From: JBKPIY01 sp046730475
GTDB lineage: Bacteria > Actinomycetota > Thermoleophilia > Solirubrobacterales > 70-9
Assembly (NCBI GenBank): GCA_046730475.1
Contig: JBKPIY010000082.1
Coordinates: 1-41,456, forward strand
Length of the DNA stretch: 41,456 bases
Reading direction: 5' to 3'
Below, piece by piece: positions 30,606 to 39,303 of this stretch. Each line of letters begins with the position of its first letter. The stretch's first letter is position 1. The notes beneath the pieces were generated by a model, which was not told the DNA's origin, did no database searches, and saw only the letters and a program-made list of their open reading frames with translations. The translations under genes were made by a program, and so were the position numbers.

Positions 30606-33600
30606 GTGAGCATTTCGTTCCCAACTGGCAGTGCGGGCAGCGCCGGTCGCGCCCCCTCGATGCTGCACCGCTACTCGCCCGAGCTCCCCTGGCGCCCCCG
30701 GGTCTCCCCGCCGAGTGTTGAGGACCGCGACGCATGCGCGATCTACGCCTCGGTCCGGAAGGACGCCACCCCCAGCCATGAGCCGGTGATCGCCGCGCTC
30801 AACTCGCTCCAGACGATGCTCCATCGCGCCGGCAACGTCGACGGGGAGGGGGACGGGTGCGGGCTGCTCGTCGACATCCCCACCAGGATCTGGGCGGAGG
30901 AGATCCGCGCCGGCGGCCATAACCCCGCCCTCGCCCTCGACGAGGCGTTTGCCGTCGCCCACCTCTTCGTCGAGCGCTCCGCCGACCTCGACAAGGTCCG
31001 CCACGATACCCGCGAGATCCTCGGCCACGGCGGCTTCCGGATCCTCGCCGAGCGAGTGGGCGCCGTCGACTCGGCCGCCCTCGGGCCTACTGCCCGCGAG
31101 GAGGAGCCCCACTTCTGGCAGCTCGCCGGCCTCGTCCCCGAGCCCGCCAACCGCGACCGCACCCTGTTCGAGCTGATGGTCGAGCTCGAGGACGAGCTCG
31201 GCGTCCATATTCCGAGCTTCTCCGGCTCCACCTGCGTCTACAAGGTGATGGGGGCGCCCAAGGTGCTCGGCGCCTACTACCCCGACCTCGCCGACGAGCG
31301 CTTCGAGACGATTGCCTGCTTCGGCCACAACCGCTACTCGACCAACACCTGGCCCTCGTTCAAGCGGGTCCAGCCCTTCGGGATCCTCGGCCACAACGGC
31401 GAGATCAACACGATCGAGCAGCTCCGCCAGGAGGCGACCATGCTCGCCGTCCCGATCCAGACGGGGAGCTCCGACTCCCAGGACCTGAACCGGACGGTCG
31501 AGATGCTTACCCGCGGCTACGCCCTCAGCCTCGCCGAGGCGATGGAGACGGTGGTACCGCCGATCGTCGACGAGGTCCGGAAGCTCCCCCGGGAGCTCCA
31601 GTCGTTCTATCTGTACCTGCGCCAGGCGATGGGACCCTACGCTCAGGGGCCCGTGGCGCTGATCGCCCGCCACGGCGACGAGTGCGTGTTCTCGGCCGAC
31701 GCCCTCGGTCTGCGGCCGCTGTGGGCGCTCGAGACCCCGATCGACTTCGTCTTCAGCTCCGAGCCCGGCGTCGTCTCGGTCTCGGACATGATCAGCGAGC
31801 CGCAGCCCCTCGCCCCCGGCGAGAAGTTGATGGTGATGATCGATCGCGAGAGGCGCCGCGCGACTCTGCATCCGCATGAGCAGATGCTCATAGAGGTTCG
31901 TAAGCGCTGGCTCAAGCGGACCGGAGCGGAGGAGGTGGCGCCCTTCGACCGCGTCCTCGCCACCGGCGGCCCGCTCGAGGGCGCCGAGGTCCCCGGCTAC
32001 ACCGCCGCCGGCCCCGAGGAGCCGGTCAAGGTCGAGGACCGGGTTCTCGCCGGGTTCGGCTGGCAACGCGACGACGCCAAGCTCGTCCAGCAGATGGCCT
32101 CCACCGGCGCCGAGCCGATCGGCTCGCTCGGCTACGACGGCCCCCTGGCGGCGCTCTCGCCCGAGCGCCAGAACCTCGCCGACTACTTCAAGGAGACGGT
32201 CGCCGTCGTCACCAACCCGGCGATCGACCGCGAGCGCGAGATCGAGCACTTCTCCACCCGGGCGATCTTCGGCCGCCGCCCGCCTCTCGACGACCCGGCC
32301 ACCGACACGAGGTTGATCGAGACCGACTTCCCGGTGCTCCTCGGCGGCCACCACGATCTGGCCCCGCTCTCGGACTCCGCCTACCGGCGGATCGCCCACC
32401 GGCAAGGCACCTATCTGCTCGAGGACCTGTGGGAGGAGTTCGGCGACGCGAAGGCGATCGACATCTCCCTGCTCGAGTCCGAGACCACCCGGGGAGCGAT
32501 CGAGCGGATCAAGCAGGAGGCTGTGAAGGCCGCCTCCGACGGCTCCCAGCTGATCGTCCTCACCGACCGCACGGTGTACGACGGCGATCGCCGCTACGTC
32601 GACCCGCACCTGGCGACATCGGCGGTCGACCAGGCGCTGAAGCAGTTCAGGGTCGAGTGGGGCGAGAAGAACCTCCGCCGGCGGTGCTCGATCGTGCTGC
32701 GCTCGGCGGCGATCCGAAACGTCCACGACGTCGTCCTCGCCCTCGGGCTCGGCGCCAACGGCGTCTGCCCCTACGTGATGATCGAGGTGATCTGCGTCGA
32801 CGAGTACGAGTCCGACGTCGACCACCTCTGCTCGGCGCTCCGGAAGGGGATCGAGAAGGTGATCTCGACGATCGGGATCCACGAGGTTCGCGGCTATGCG
32901 CGCCAGTTCTCCTCGATCGGGATCAAGCCCGAGCTCGCCGAGATCTTCCAGACCGAGGCGTTCGCCGCCTCCGAGCACGCCGGCACCGGGTTCGCCGAGC
33001 TCGACGCCGACGCCGACGAGCGCCACAGGATTCTTGGCGGCGACGACGCGGAGGCGAAGCCGGCGAAGACGGCCCGTTTCTATCCGAAGGTCTACAAGGC
33101 GGCGATCGCGGCGGCCAACGGCAGCGCGAGCTTCGCCGAGTACTCGCGGAAGGTCCGCGAGCTCGAGGCGACCACCCCGATCTCGATGCGCCACATCATG
33201 GGGCTCCGCAAGGAGGCCGACCGGGACCCGGTCGACCCCGCCCAGGTGGACGCCTCGATCGGCCATCACGACTACCCGATCGTGATCAGCTCGATGAGCT
33301 TCGGCTCGCAGTCCGAGCCCGCCTTTCGCGCCTACGCCGAGGCGGCGAGGGCGATCAACATCCTCTGCATCAACGGCGAGGGCGGGGAGATCCCGGACAT
33401 GTACGGCCTCTACCGCAAGTGGCGCGGCCAGCAGGTTGCCTCGGGCCGCTTCGGGGTCTCGGCCGAGATGCTGAACAGCTCCTACGTCGCCGAGATCAAG
33501 ATCGGCCAGGGGGCGAAGCCCGGCGAGGGCGGGCACCTCCCGGGGAAGAAGGTGTCCGAGAAGGTGGCCGCCGCCCGGAACGCCTCCCCCGGCACCGATT

Positions 33601-35306
33601 TGATCTCACCCTCGAACAACCACGACCTCTACTCGATCGAGGACCTCGCCGAGCTGATCGACGAGCTCAAGACCGTCAACCCCGACCTGCGGGTGTCGGT
33701 GAAGGTGCCGGTCGTCCCCAACGTCGGCACGATCGGCCTCGGGATCGCGAAGGCCGGCGCCGACATCATCACCCTGAGCGGGTTTGAGGGCGGCACCGGG
33801 GCCGCCCGCCAGCACGCCCTCCGCCACGTCGGGCTGCCGTCCGACATCGGCACCCGCGCGGTCCATCGGGCGCTGATGGAGGCGGGGATCCGCAATCGGG
33901 TCGAGATCTGGGCCGACGGCGGCTACCGCCATGCCCACGACGTCGTCAAGCTCCACTGCATGGGGGCGAACCGGGTCGCCTTCGGCACCCTGGCGATGGT
34001 GAGCCTCGGCTGCACGATCTGCCGCGGCTGCCAGCTCGACACCTGCCACGTCGGGATCGCCACCCAGATCGAGACCTTCGAGCAGGCCCAGGAGCACGGG
34101 CTGAAGAAGTTCACCCCCCAGGCGATCGACACCGCCGCCGAGAGCTGCGCCCGGTTCTTCCAGCAGATGGGCGAGGAGGTGAAAGAGGTCGTGGCCTCGC
34201 TCGGCTACGACCGCGCCCAGGACCTGATCGGCCGCTACGACCTGCTCGAGCAGGTCTCACACCGGGAGAGGATCGACCTGGCGCCGCTGATCACGCCGCT
34301 GGAGGAGTACCTCGACCTCGAGCCGATCGACCTCCCCGTGCAGGAGGAGGAGCTGGTCGAGGCCCGCGCCGAGGCCGGCCTGGTCCGAGCGAAGCCGATC
34401 CGGATGGCGGCGAAGGAGGCCTCGGCCCGAATCGCCGCCTACGCGGAGGAGGTCTGCTCGGGCACCCCCGTCCGGACCGAGTTTCCCCGCCCGACCGACG
34501 CGCATGACCGGGTCCTCGGCACCGAGCTGTCGGGCGCGCTGGCCCGCGCCCGGATCTACGAGGGCGCCGCCCCGGGCTCCGACGACGTCCTCGCCGAGCT
34601 CACCTTCAACGGCGGCTCGGTCGCCGGCCAGGGCTTCGGCGCCTTCAACGAGTGGGGTGTTGCCGTCCGCGTCGAGGGCGGCGCCCAGGATGGGGTGGGG
34701 AAGACCATGCTCGGCGGCACCGTGTCGATCCTGAAGGGCGTGAACGCCGACGGCAATCGGGTGAACGGCTCCGTCGGCAAGTCGTTTGCTTATGGAGCGC
34801 AGCGAGGTCGACTCTTCGTGCAGGGCTCCGCCGACTCCCGCTTCTGCATCCGGCTCTCCGGGGCAGACGTCGTGCTCGCGGGCGAGCCCCCCGAGCCGCT
34901 GGATGACTCGCGCGGCTGCATCGTCGACCGCGCCAACGCCAAGGGGTTCGCCTTCGAGTACATGACCTCCGGCCGAGCGGTGGTCCTTGGTGACATCGGC
35001 CCCTGGGCCTGCGCGGGCATGACCGGAGGTCGCGTCTACGTCCGCGTCAACGACGATTGGAACCTCGACCGAGAGGCGATCGAGCGCCGCCTCGGCGAGG
35101 GCGCCAAGGTCGAGCTCGAGGAGCTCGACGCCGAGGGCCTCCTCGACCTCGAGGACCTCCTCGGCCACTACGCCCTCGAGCTGCGCGCCACCGACCAGGA
35201 TGGGGAAGCCGACCGGATCACCGATCTGTTCACCAACGCCCGCGACCACTTCCTGATGCTGATCCCCGAAAGGGTCCAGGCCGACCCGTCCATCTCGACG
35301 GAGTAG
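30606..35306 (+). CDS. gltB: Glutamate synthase, large (alpha) subunit
   Basis: Transfers the glutamine amide to 2-oxoglutarate, giving two glutamates. 1566 aa from GTG behind GGGAGG. Order: propeptide of about 43 residues, class II amidotransferase domain with nucleophile C44 in DACAIYASV, GHNRYSTNTWPSF and LGHNGEINT; central domain; FMN-binding synthase domain with ISSMSFGSQSEPAFRAYAEA, INGEGGEIPDMYG, PGEGGHLPG and the [3Fe-4S] ligands in CTICRGCQLDTCHVG; and the C-terminal GXGXG helix domain (GGSVAGQGFGAFNEWGV). A complete large subunit, but no gltD is seen within 10 kb of it. Confidence 0.96.
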   Translation: MSISFPTGSAGSAGRAPSMLHRYSPELPWRPRVSPPSVEDRDACAIYASVRKDATPSHEPVIAALNSLQTMLHRAGNVDGEGDGCGLLVDIPTRIWAEEIRAGGHNPALALDEAFAVAHLFVERSADLDKVRHDTREILGHGGFRILAERVGAVDSAALGPTAREEEPHFWQLAGLVPEPANRDRTLFELMVELEDELGVHIPSFSGSTCVYKVMGAPKVLGAYYPDLADERFETIACFGHNRYSTNTWPSFKRVQPFGILGHNGEINTIEQLRQEATMLAVPIQTGSSDSQDLNRTVEMLTRGYALSLAEAMETVVPPIVDEVRKLPRELQSFYLYLRQAMGPYAQGPVALIARHGDECVFSADALGLRPLWALETPIDFVFSSEPGVVSVSDMISEPQPLAPGEKLMVMIDRERRRATLHPHEQMLIEVRKRWLKRTGAEEVAPFDRVLATGGPLEGAEVPGYTAAGPEEPVKVEDRVLAGFGWQRDDAKLVQQMASTGAEPIGSLGYDGPLAALSPERQNLADYFKETVAVVTNPAIDREREIEHFSTRAIFGRRPPLDDPATDTRLIETDFPVLLGGHHDLAPLSDSAYRRIAHRQGTYLLEDLWEEFGDAKAIDISLLESETTRGAIERIKQEAVKAASDGSQLIVLTDRTVYDGDRRYVDPHLATSAVDQALKQFRVEWGEKNLRRRCSIVLRSAAIRNVHDVVLALGLGANGVCPYVMIEVICVDEYESDVDHLCSALRKGIEKVISTIGIHEVRGYARQFSSIGIKPELAEIFQTEAFAASEHAGTGFAELDADADERHRILGGDDAEAKPAKTARFYPKVYKAAIAAANGSASFAEYSRKVRELEATTPISMRHIMGLRKEADRDPVDPAQVDASIGHHDYPIVISSMSFGSQSEPAFRAYAEAARAINILCINGEGGEIPDMYGLYRKWRGQQVASGRFGVSAEMLNSSYVAEIKIGQGAKPGEGGHLPGKKVSEKVAAARNASPGTDLISPSNNHDLYSIEDLAELIDELKTVNPDLRVSVKVPVVPNVGTIGLGIAKAGADIITLSGFEGGTGAARQHALRHVGLPSDIGTRAVHRALMEAGIRNRVEIWADGGYRHAHDVVKLHCMGANRVAFGTLAMVSLGCTICRGCQLDTCHVGIATQIETFEQAQEHGLKKFTPQAIDTAAESCARFFQQMGEEVKEVVASLGYDRAQDLIGRYDLLEQVSHRERIDLAPLITPLEEYLDLEPIDLPVQEEELVEARAEAGLVRAKPIRMAAKEASARIAAYAEEVCSGTPVRTEFPRPTDAHDRVLGTELSGALARARIYEGAAPGSDDVLAELTFNGGSVAGQGFGAFNEWGVAVRVEGGAQDGVGKTMLGGTVSILKGVNADGNRVNGSVGKSFAYGAQRGRLFVQGSADSRFCIRLSGADVVLAGEPPEPLDDSRGCIVDRANAKGFAFEYMTSGRAVVLGDIGPWACAGMTGGRVYVRVNDDWNLDREAIERRLGEGAKVELEELDAEGLLDLEDLLGHYALELRATDQDGEADRITDLFTNARDHFLMLIPERVQADPSISTE

Positions 35307-35328
35307 AGGGGTAGGACGATCCGCGCCC

Positions 35329-35706
35329 CTACTTCGGCGTGATCGCCAGGAAGACGGCTTCCTCGCCGTCCGCGCGCCGGCCGCGAAGCCGTTGCACGGC
35401 GTTATAGAGCGGGAGGATCAGGATCCGGTCGAGCCGGTACTTGCGTGCCATCAGCTCGTCGATCCGCTGCGCTTCGCCTTGGGGAAGGACCTCGGCGCGC
35501 GCCTGGATCGGTTCGCCTCGAAGCCGACCCGACGCGGTGCACTCCGCGACCGTCACCGAAGGATTGCGGGCGATCCGCTTGACCTTGTAGGAGCCTCCGT
35601 CGGTCTTGACAAAGAGCCGTCCGTTCTCCTGGACGAACCAAACGGGAGTCGCGACGCCCGTTCCATCGCGCTTGAAGCTCGTCAGGCTCATGTACTTGCC
35701 GTTCAT
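35329..35706 (-). CDS. PPOX-class (F420-dependent-type) oxidoreductase
   Basis: 125 aa split-barrel flavin/F420 protein. KYMSLTSFKRDGTGVATPVWFVQENGRLFVKTD is the typical opening of the actinobacterial PPOX F420-dependent family; VKRIARNPSVTVAECTASGR and a short helical C-terminus follow. F420 rather than FMN is likely by family resemblance only. Convergent with gltB with 22 nt between stops; a weak AGGGG/CCCCT hairpin lies between. Confidence 0.87.
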   Translation of the reverse strand: MNGKYMSLTSFKRDGTGVATPVWFVQENGRLFVKTDGGSYKVKRIARNPSVTVAECTASGRLRGEPIQARAEVLPQGEAQRIDELMARKYRLDRILILPLYNAVQRLRGRRADGEEAVFLAITPK

Positions 35707-35786
35707 TTACCGAGCCTACGTCCCTCTGGCGGCGTCGCCATCCGGGGCGCCCACCTATCTGCCCTCCGCGATCGCTACGGAGATCG

Positions 35787-36159
35787 CTACGACTTGGGCG
35801 GGAACTGCTGGAGCAGCCAGGAGTTGTTGTCCGGGTCGGTGAAGTAGGCGTACTTGACGCCGCCGAAATCGGTGACCTCGTCCACCTCGATGCCGCGGTT
35901 CAGGAGCGCTTCGCGCGCCTGGGTTGATGTCGGTCACCACCAGATGGAGGCCCTTGACCGTCCCCGGCTCCATGTCGGAGATCTCCGGCATGCCGGTTCC
36001 GAGCACGATCGAGCAGGCCGAGCCGGGCGGCGTGAACTGGACGACCCGCATGCCCTCCCGCGGCTCGACGTCGACGTTCAAATCGAACCCGGCCTGCTCG
36101 TAGAAGGCCTTCGCCCGGTCCACGTCCGCGACCGGCACCGGCACCAGCTCGAGCTTCAT
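35787..36159 (-). pseudogene. VOC (glyoxalase/bleomycin-resistance-like) protein with a +1 frameshift
   Basis: The first frame reads MKLELVPVPVADVDRAKAFY...SIVLGTGMPEI...KGLHLVVTDIN, a normal VOC half. After that it degenerates into Arg/Pro-rich sequence. Removing one C from the CCC run (GGG at 35921-35923 on the plus strand) restores INQAREALLNRGIEVDEV, FGGVKYAYFTDPDNNSWLL and QQFPPKS with a stop at 35787. So the gene is either a young pseudogene or carries a homopolymer sequencing error. A TTG at 36192 overlapping the upstream stop is an alternative start. Confidence 0.82.
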
Positions 36160-36188
36160 CTCCACCGTCGCCGCGGGTGGCTCGTCGC

Positions 36189-36671
36189 TCAAAGGCCCCC
36201 CACCACCTCGGCGAGCTGCGCCATGCCGACTGGCGCCTGCTGCTCCATGCCCGACTCCTTCATGCCGTCGCGGTCCGCGACCGACTGGAAGACGGCCTGG
36301 TGGGTCACCTTCGTCCCGCGGTCGGCGTCCTCGAGGGTGGCGGTCTGAAGGCAGACGTGACCCGGCATTCCCTCGAACTCGAAGGTCTGGACGATGCGCT
36401 CGTTCGGGACGACGTCGTGGATCACGCCCCTGAACGCCCACTCGTTGCCGTCGGGGTCGATGTTGAGGAACCGCCAGCTGCCGCCGGGGACCGGGTCGTA
36501 CTCCTCGATCTCGACCTCGTACTTCGGCGGCGCCCACCAGCGGGCGAGGAGGTCGGGTTCGACGTAGGCGCGGAACACGGTCTCGCGCGGCGCGTCGATC
36601 ACGGCCGTGAAGCTGGCGTCGAGAGCGCCGGGCTCGGCGACGAACTTCGTCTCTGGCGTTGTCGTGGTCAC
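36189..36671 (-). CDS. SRPBCC / AHSA1-like protein
   Basis: 160 aa from GTG, with GGCGGAG 8 nt before it. DASFTAVIDAPRETVFRAYVEPDLLARWWAPP is the standard START/AHSA1 opening; GGSWRFLNIDPDGNEWAFRGVIHDVVPNERIVQTFEFEG and GTKVTHQAVFQSVADRDGM follow in order. These proteins bind hydrophobic ligands or act in stress response. It is probably co-transcribed with the VOC gene, a common pairing in Actinomycetota, since its stop touches the possible TTG start of that gene. Confidence 0.9.
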   Translation of the reverse strand: MTTTTPETKFVAEPGALDASFTAVIDAPRETVFRAYVEPDLLARWWAPPKYEVEIEEYDPVPGGSWRFLNIDPDGNEWAFRGVIHDVVPNERIVQTFEFEGMPGHVCLQTATLEDADRGTKVTHQAVFQSVADRDGMKESGMEQQAPVGMAQLAEVVGGL

Positions 36672-36756
36672 GGCTGATCTCCGCCTTTCAGGTTGCGATT
36701 GCGGTGTTACGTCTTCTGACCGTGTGGGAGCACGGAAATCATCGCTCGGCAAACCC

Positions 36757-37308
36757 CTACTCGCAGATCTGGACGTCGCCGCCGGAGATCGCGGCGATGC
36801 GGCCGTGGCGGAGCTCGAACACAAGGAGCGAGGTTGGCCCGTTTCTCATCTGCCAGATGCCGGCGCCGGGCGCGGCGGGGTAGCCGAAGTTGAGGTGGCG
36901 AAGAGATCCGCCCCAGCGCCGACGGAGCGCGGAGAGGGGCTCGCCGACCCGGTCGCCGAGCGCGGTCGCGAGCGCGGGGGTGGCGACGCGGTAGTAGCCG
37001 AACCGGTCGCTTACCGCGTCGAAGTTGAGGTCGACCCGGCCACCGCCTGCGCGGTAGGTCCAGCTGATCGCCTGGCCTGCGTTCGGGTTCAGCTCGCAGC
37101 CGGGGCCGATCGAGCTGTGGTCGGGCGGGCCGAACCGGCTGCGGACCTCCTCTCTGCTCATCCCCTGGTGGACCGGGCCGATGCCGTCGCTGCTGAGCAC
37201 GCCGGTCGGGCCCTGCGGGGCGTTCTTGCCGCCGCCGCCACAGCCCGCCACCGCCAGGACGGTCACGGCGAACGCGGCAACAAGGGCCGTCGACCGCCGC
37301 ACGCTCAC
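36757..37308 (-). CDS. Secreted lipoprotein, SmpA/BamE-like
   Basis: 183 aa from GTG 37308. N-terminal lipoprotein signal (RRSTALVAAFAVTVLAVAGC) with lipobox LAVAGC followed by GGGGK. The segment GIGPVHQGMSREEVRSRFGPPD is like the SmpA/OmlA fold, which in other bacteria acts in envelope assembly; the remainder (GYYRVATPALATALGDRVGEP, LSALRRRWGGSL) repeats a similar idea, so there may be two related lobes. Its start overlaps the wHTH gene stop as GTGA. Confidence 0.82.
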   Translation of the reverse strand: MSVRRSTALVAAFAVTVLAVAGCGGGGKNAPQGPTGVLSSDGIGPVHQGMSREEVRSRFGPPDHSSIGPGCELNPNAGQAISWTYRAGGGRVDLNFDAVSDRFGYYRVATPALATALGDRVGEPLSALRRRWGGSLRHLNFGYPAAPGAGIWQMRNGPTSLLVFELRHGRIAAISGGDVQICE

Positions 37309-37556
37309 GGCGATTGGCCCGCGCGCAACAGCACCCAGCCCTCGCTGGAGAGAGCGACGTGGGGGCGGCCGTCGGTCGCCCGTCGTTCGAGCAGGAGGCC
37401 GGCGTTGACCGCTCGGTGGATCACGCTGATGCGATCGCGATGGCTCGCGCCCGGGAGCTCACGCGCGAGCTCGGCGGTCGGGCAGTAGCCGTCGTCCGCG
37501 ATCCGGGCGAGCAAGGCCACCACCTGCTCCGGGGTTATCCGTTTCGGGCGAGCCAT
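37305..37556 (-). CDS. Small winged-helix protein
   Basis: 83 aa. ITPEQVVALLARIADDGYCPTAELARELPG and HRDRISVIHRAVNAGLLLERRATDGRPHVALSSEGWVLL look like a complete winged-helix domain with little else. Its target is unknown. Coupled to the lipoprotein gene downstream, so it may regulate or simply accompany it. Confidence 0.75.
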   Translation of the reverse strand: MARPKRITPEQVVALLARIADDGYCPTAELARELPGASHRDRISVIHRAVNAGLLLERRATDGRPHVALSSEGWVLLRAGQSP

Positions 37557-37626
37557 CGCCGACGACGGTAGCTGGGCGCGCGGCGCGATCGGAAGCTCGC
37601 GCCGGTGAAGGAGAAAGTGGAGCCGG

Positions 37627-38430
37627 TCAGACCGAGACGCGGTTGCGGAAGGCGGAGAAGTCCGGTTCGCGCTTCTCCGCGAACGCGGTCACCCCCTCCT
37701 TCGCCTCCTCCGAGTCCACGAACCCGGCGAGGCCCGAGAAGGCGATCTGACCGAGCCCTGCCTGGTGCTCGGTGTCGGCGTTGAAGGACTGCTTGACGAA
37801 GCGGAGGGCGGTGGGCGAGAGCGCGAGGATCTCGTCGGCCCAGCGGCGGACCTCGGCCCGAAGCTCGGCGGCCGGGACGACCCGGTTGACCAGGCCCCAG
37901 CGCTCGGTCGTGGCCGCGTCGTACTGGCGGCAGAGCATCCACAGCTCGCGGGCGCGCTTCTCGCCGATCACCCGCGCGAGGTAGGCGGTGCCGAAGCCGG
38001 CGTCGAAGGAGCCTACCCGGGGGCCGGTTTGCCCGAAGCGGGCGGTGTCGGCGGCGATCGTGAGGTCGCAGAGGACGTGCAGCACGTGGCCCCCTCCGAT
38101 CGCGAACCCGTTGACGGCCGCGATCACCGGCTTCGGTACCTCGCGGATCAGGCGGTGAAGCCGCTCGACCTCGAACAGCCCCGACCGCGAGGGCCCGTAG
38201 TCGCCGGTCTCCGCGCGCTGCTTCTGGTCACCGCCGGTGCAGAAGGCTCGGTCGCCAGCCCCGGTAAGACAGACCACGCCGACCGCCGGGTCAGCCCAGG
38301 CGCGCTTGAAGCAGTCGATCAGCTCGTCCACCGTCCGTGCCCTGAAGGCGTTCATCCGCTCCGGCCGGTCGATCGTGATCCACGCCAAGCCCTCCTCGAC
38401 CTGGTAGCGCACATCGCTCAGCTCCTCCAC
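37627..38430 (-). CDS. MenB/BadI-type crotonase
   Basis: 267 aa from GTG behind GAGGAGGAGC. The fold and motifs are those of 1,4-dihydroxy-2-naphthoyl-CoA synthase (MenB) and its close relative 2-ketocyclohexanecarboxyl-CoA hydrolase (BadI): FCTGGDQ, VNGFAIGGGHVLHVLCDLTI, GQTGPRVGSFDAGFG, SFNADTEHQAGLG and EAKEGVTAFAEKREPDF. GSFDAG favours MenB; DTEHQAG and the divergently placed SDR favour a BadI-like degradative role. MenB would supply menaquinone, the likely electron acceptor for the hydrogenase. The two cannot be separated by eye. Confidence 0.85.
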   Translation of the reverse strand: MEELSDVRYQVEEGLAWITIDRPERMNAFRARTVDELIDCFKRAWADPAVGVVCLTGAGDRAFCTGGDQKQRAETGDYGPSRSGLFEVERLHRLIREVPKPVIAAVNGFAIGGGHVLHVLCDLTIAADTARFGQTGPRVGSFDAGFGTAYLARVIGEKRARELWMLCRQYDAATTERWGLVNRVVPAAELRAEVRRWADEILALSPTALRFVKQSFNADTEHQAGLGQIAFSGLAGFVDSEEAKEGVTAFAEKREPDFSAFRNRVSV

Positions 38431-38478
38431 CTTGCTCCTCCTCGCTCGTCGGCTTGCGGCGGCTAGGCTACTTCGCCC

Positions 38479-39234
38479 ATGGCGGAGCGGATCGCGGTGG
38501 TCACCGGCGGCGCCCGCGGGATCGGCCGTGCGATCGCCCTCGCCCTCGCCTCTGAGGGCAACGCGATCGCCGTTGCGGACCTTCGCAAGGAGGAGGCGAG
38601 GGCGACGGTCGGCGCGCTCGAGCGCGGGGGCGCTCGGGCGCTCGGCGTGACCATGGACGTGACCGACGGCGACTCGGTCAGGGCGGCGCTGGAACGAATC
38701 GAGGACGCCCTCGGCCCGGTCGACATCCTCGTCAACAACGCCGGCTGGGACGAGCTTCGCCCCTTCCTGGAGACCGACGAGGCGTTCTGGGAGCGCGTGA
38801 TCGAGATCAACTACAAGGGTTGCCTGCGGACGACGCGCGCCGTCCTCCCCGGGATGGTGGAGCGCGGCTGGGGGCGTCTGGTCAACATCGGCTCCGACGC
38901 GGGTCGGGTCGGGTCCTCGCTCGAATCCGTCTACTCGGGCGCCAAGGGCGCGGTGACCGCATTCACGAAGACGATCGCCCGCGAGACGGCGCGACACGGC
39001 ATCACCGCCAACACGGTCTGCCCGGGGCCGACGCGGACGCCCCTGCTCGAGGGGATGGCAGGCGGCGAGGGCGAGGGCGAGAGACTGATCGAGTCCTTGA
39101 GGCGGGCGGTCCCGATGCGCCGGCTGGGCGAGCCCGAGGACGTCGCCGCCGCGGTCCGATTCCTGGCGTCCGAGCGCGCCGGGTTCATCACCGGCCAGAC
39201 CCTCTCGGTCAGCGGCGGCCTGACGATGGCCTAG
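38479..39234 (+). CDS. SDR oxidoreductase (FabG/BadH-like)
   Basis: 251 aa classical short-chain dehydrogenase. NAD(P) site VVTGGARGIGRAIALAL, then ADLRKEEA (Asp after the second strand favours NAD), NNAG, catalytic Ser in VNIGSDAGRVGSS, YSGAKGAV with Tyr/Lys, and CPGPTRTPL. The stretch AGWDELRPFLETDEAFWERVIEINYKG resembles 2-hydroxycyclohexanecarboxyl-CoA dehydrogenase (BadH). It is divergent from the MenB/BadI-like gene across 48 nt, which supports joint action on an acyl-CoA ring substrate. Confidence 0.9.
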   Translation: MAERIAVVTGGARGIGRAIALALASEGNAIAVADLRKEEARATVGALERGGARALGVTMDVTDGDSVRAALERIEDALGPVDILVNNAGWDELRPFLETDEAFWERVIEINYKGCLRTTRAVLPGMVERGWGRLVNIGSDAGRVGSSLESVYSGAKGAVTAFTKTIARETARHGITANTVCPGPTRTPLLEGMAGGEGEGERLIESLRRAVPMRRLGEPEDVAAAVRFLASERAGFITGQTLSVSGGLTMA

Positions 39235-39235
39235 A

Positions 39236-39264
39236 GGATCGGGGTCGTCTCCTCCTCTCGATCC
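39236..39264 (+). terminator. Possible hairpin after the SDR gene
   Basis: GGATCG and CGATCC arms with a 17-nt loop, 2 nt after the stop, before a convergent gene. No T-run; weak. Confidence 0.3.
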
Positions 39265-39303
39265 GCCGGCGGGCCCCTCAGCCGACCACGGGACTACGCC
39301 TGG

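Noticed and set aside
30243..33536. Very long open frame antisense to gltB (over 1000 codons)
   Set aside because: Composition is typical of a mirror frame of a high-GC gene (Asp, Leu, Gly, Arg, Val rich, no motifs) and gltB is certain.
37627..38430. Naming the crotonase plain menB
   Set aside because: Key residues are mixed between MenB and BadI, and the neighbour is BadH-like rather than a men gene.
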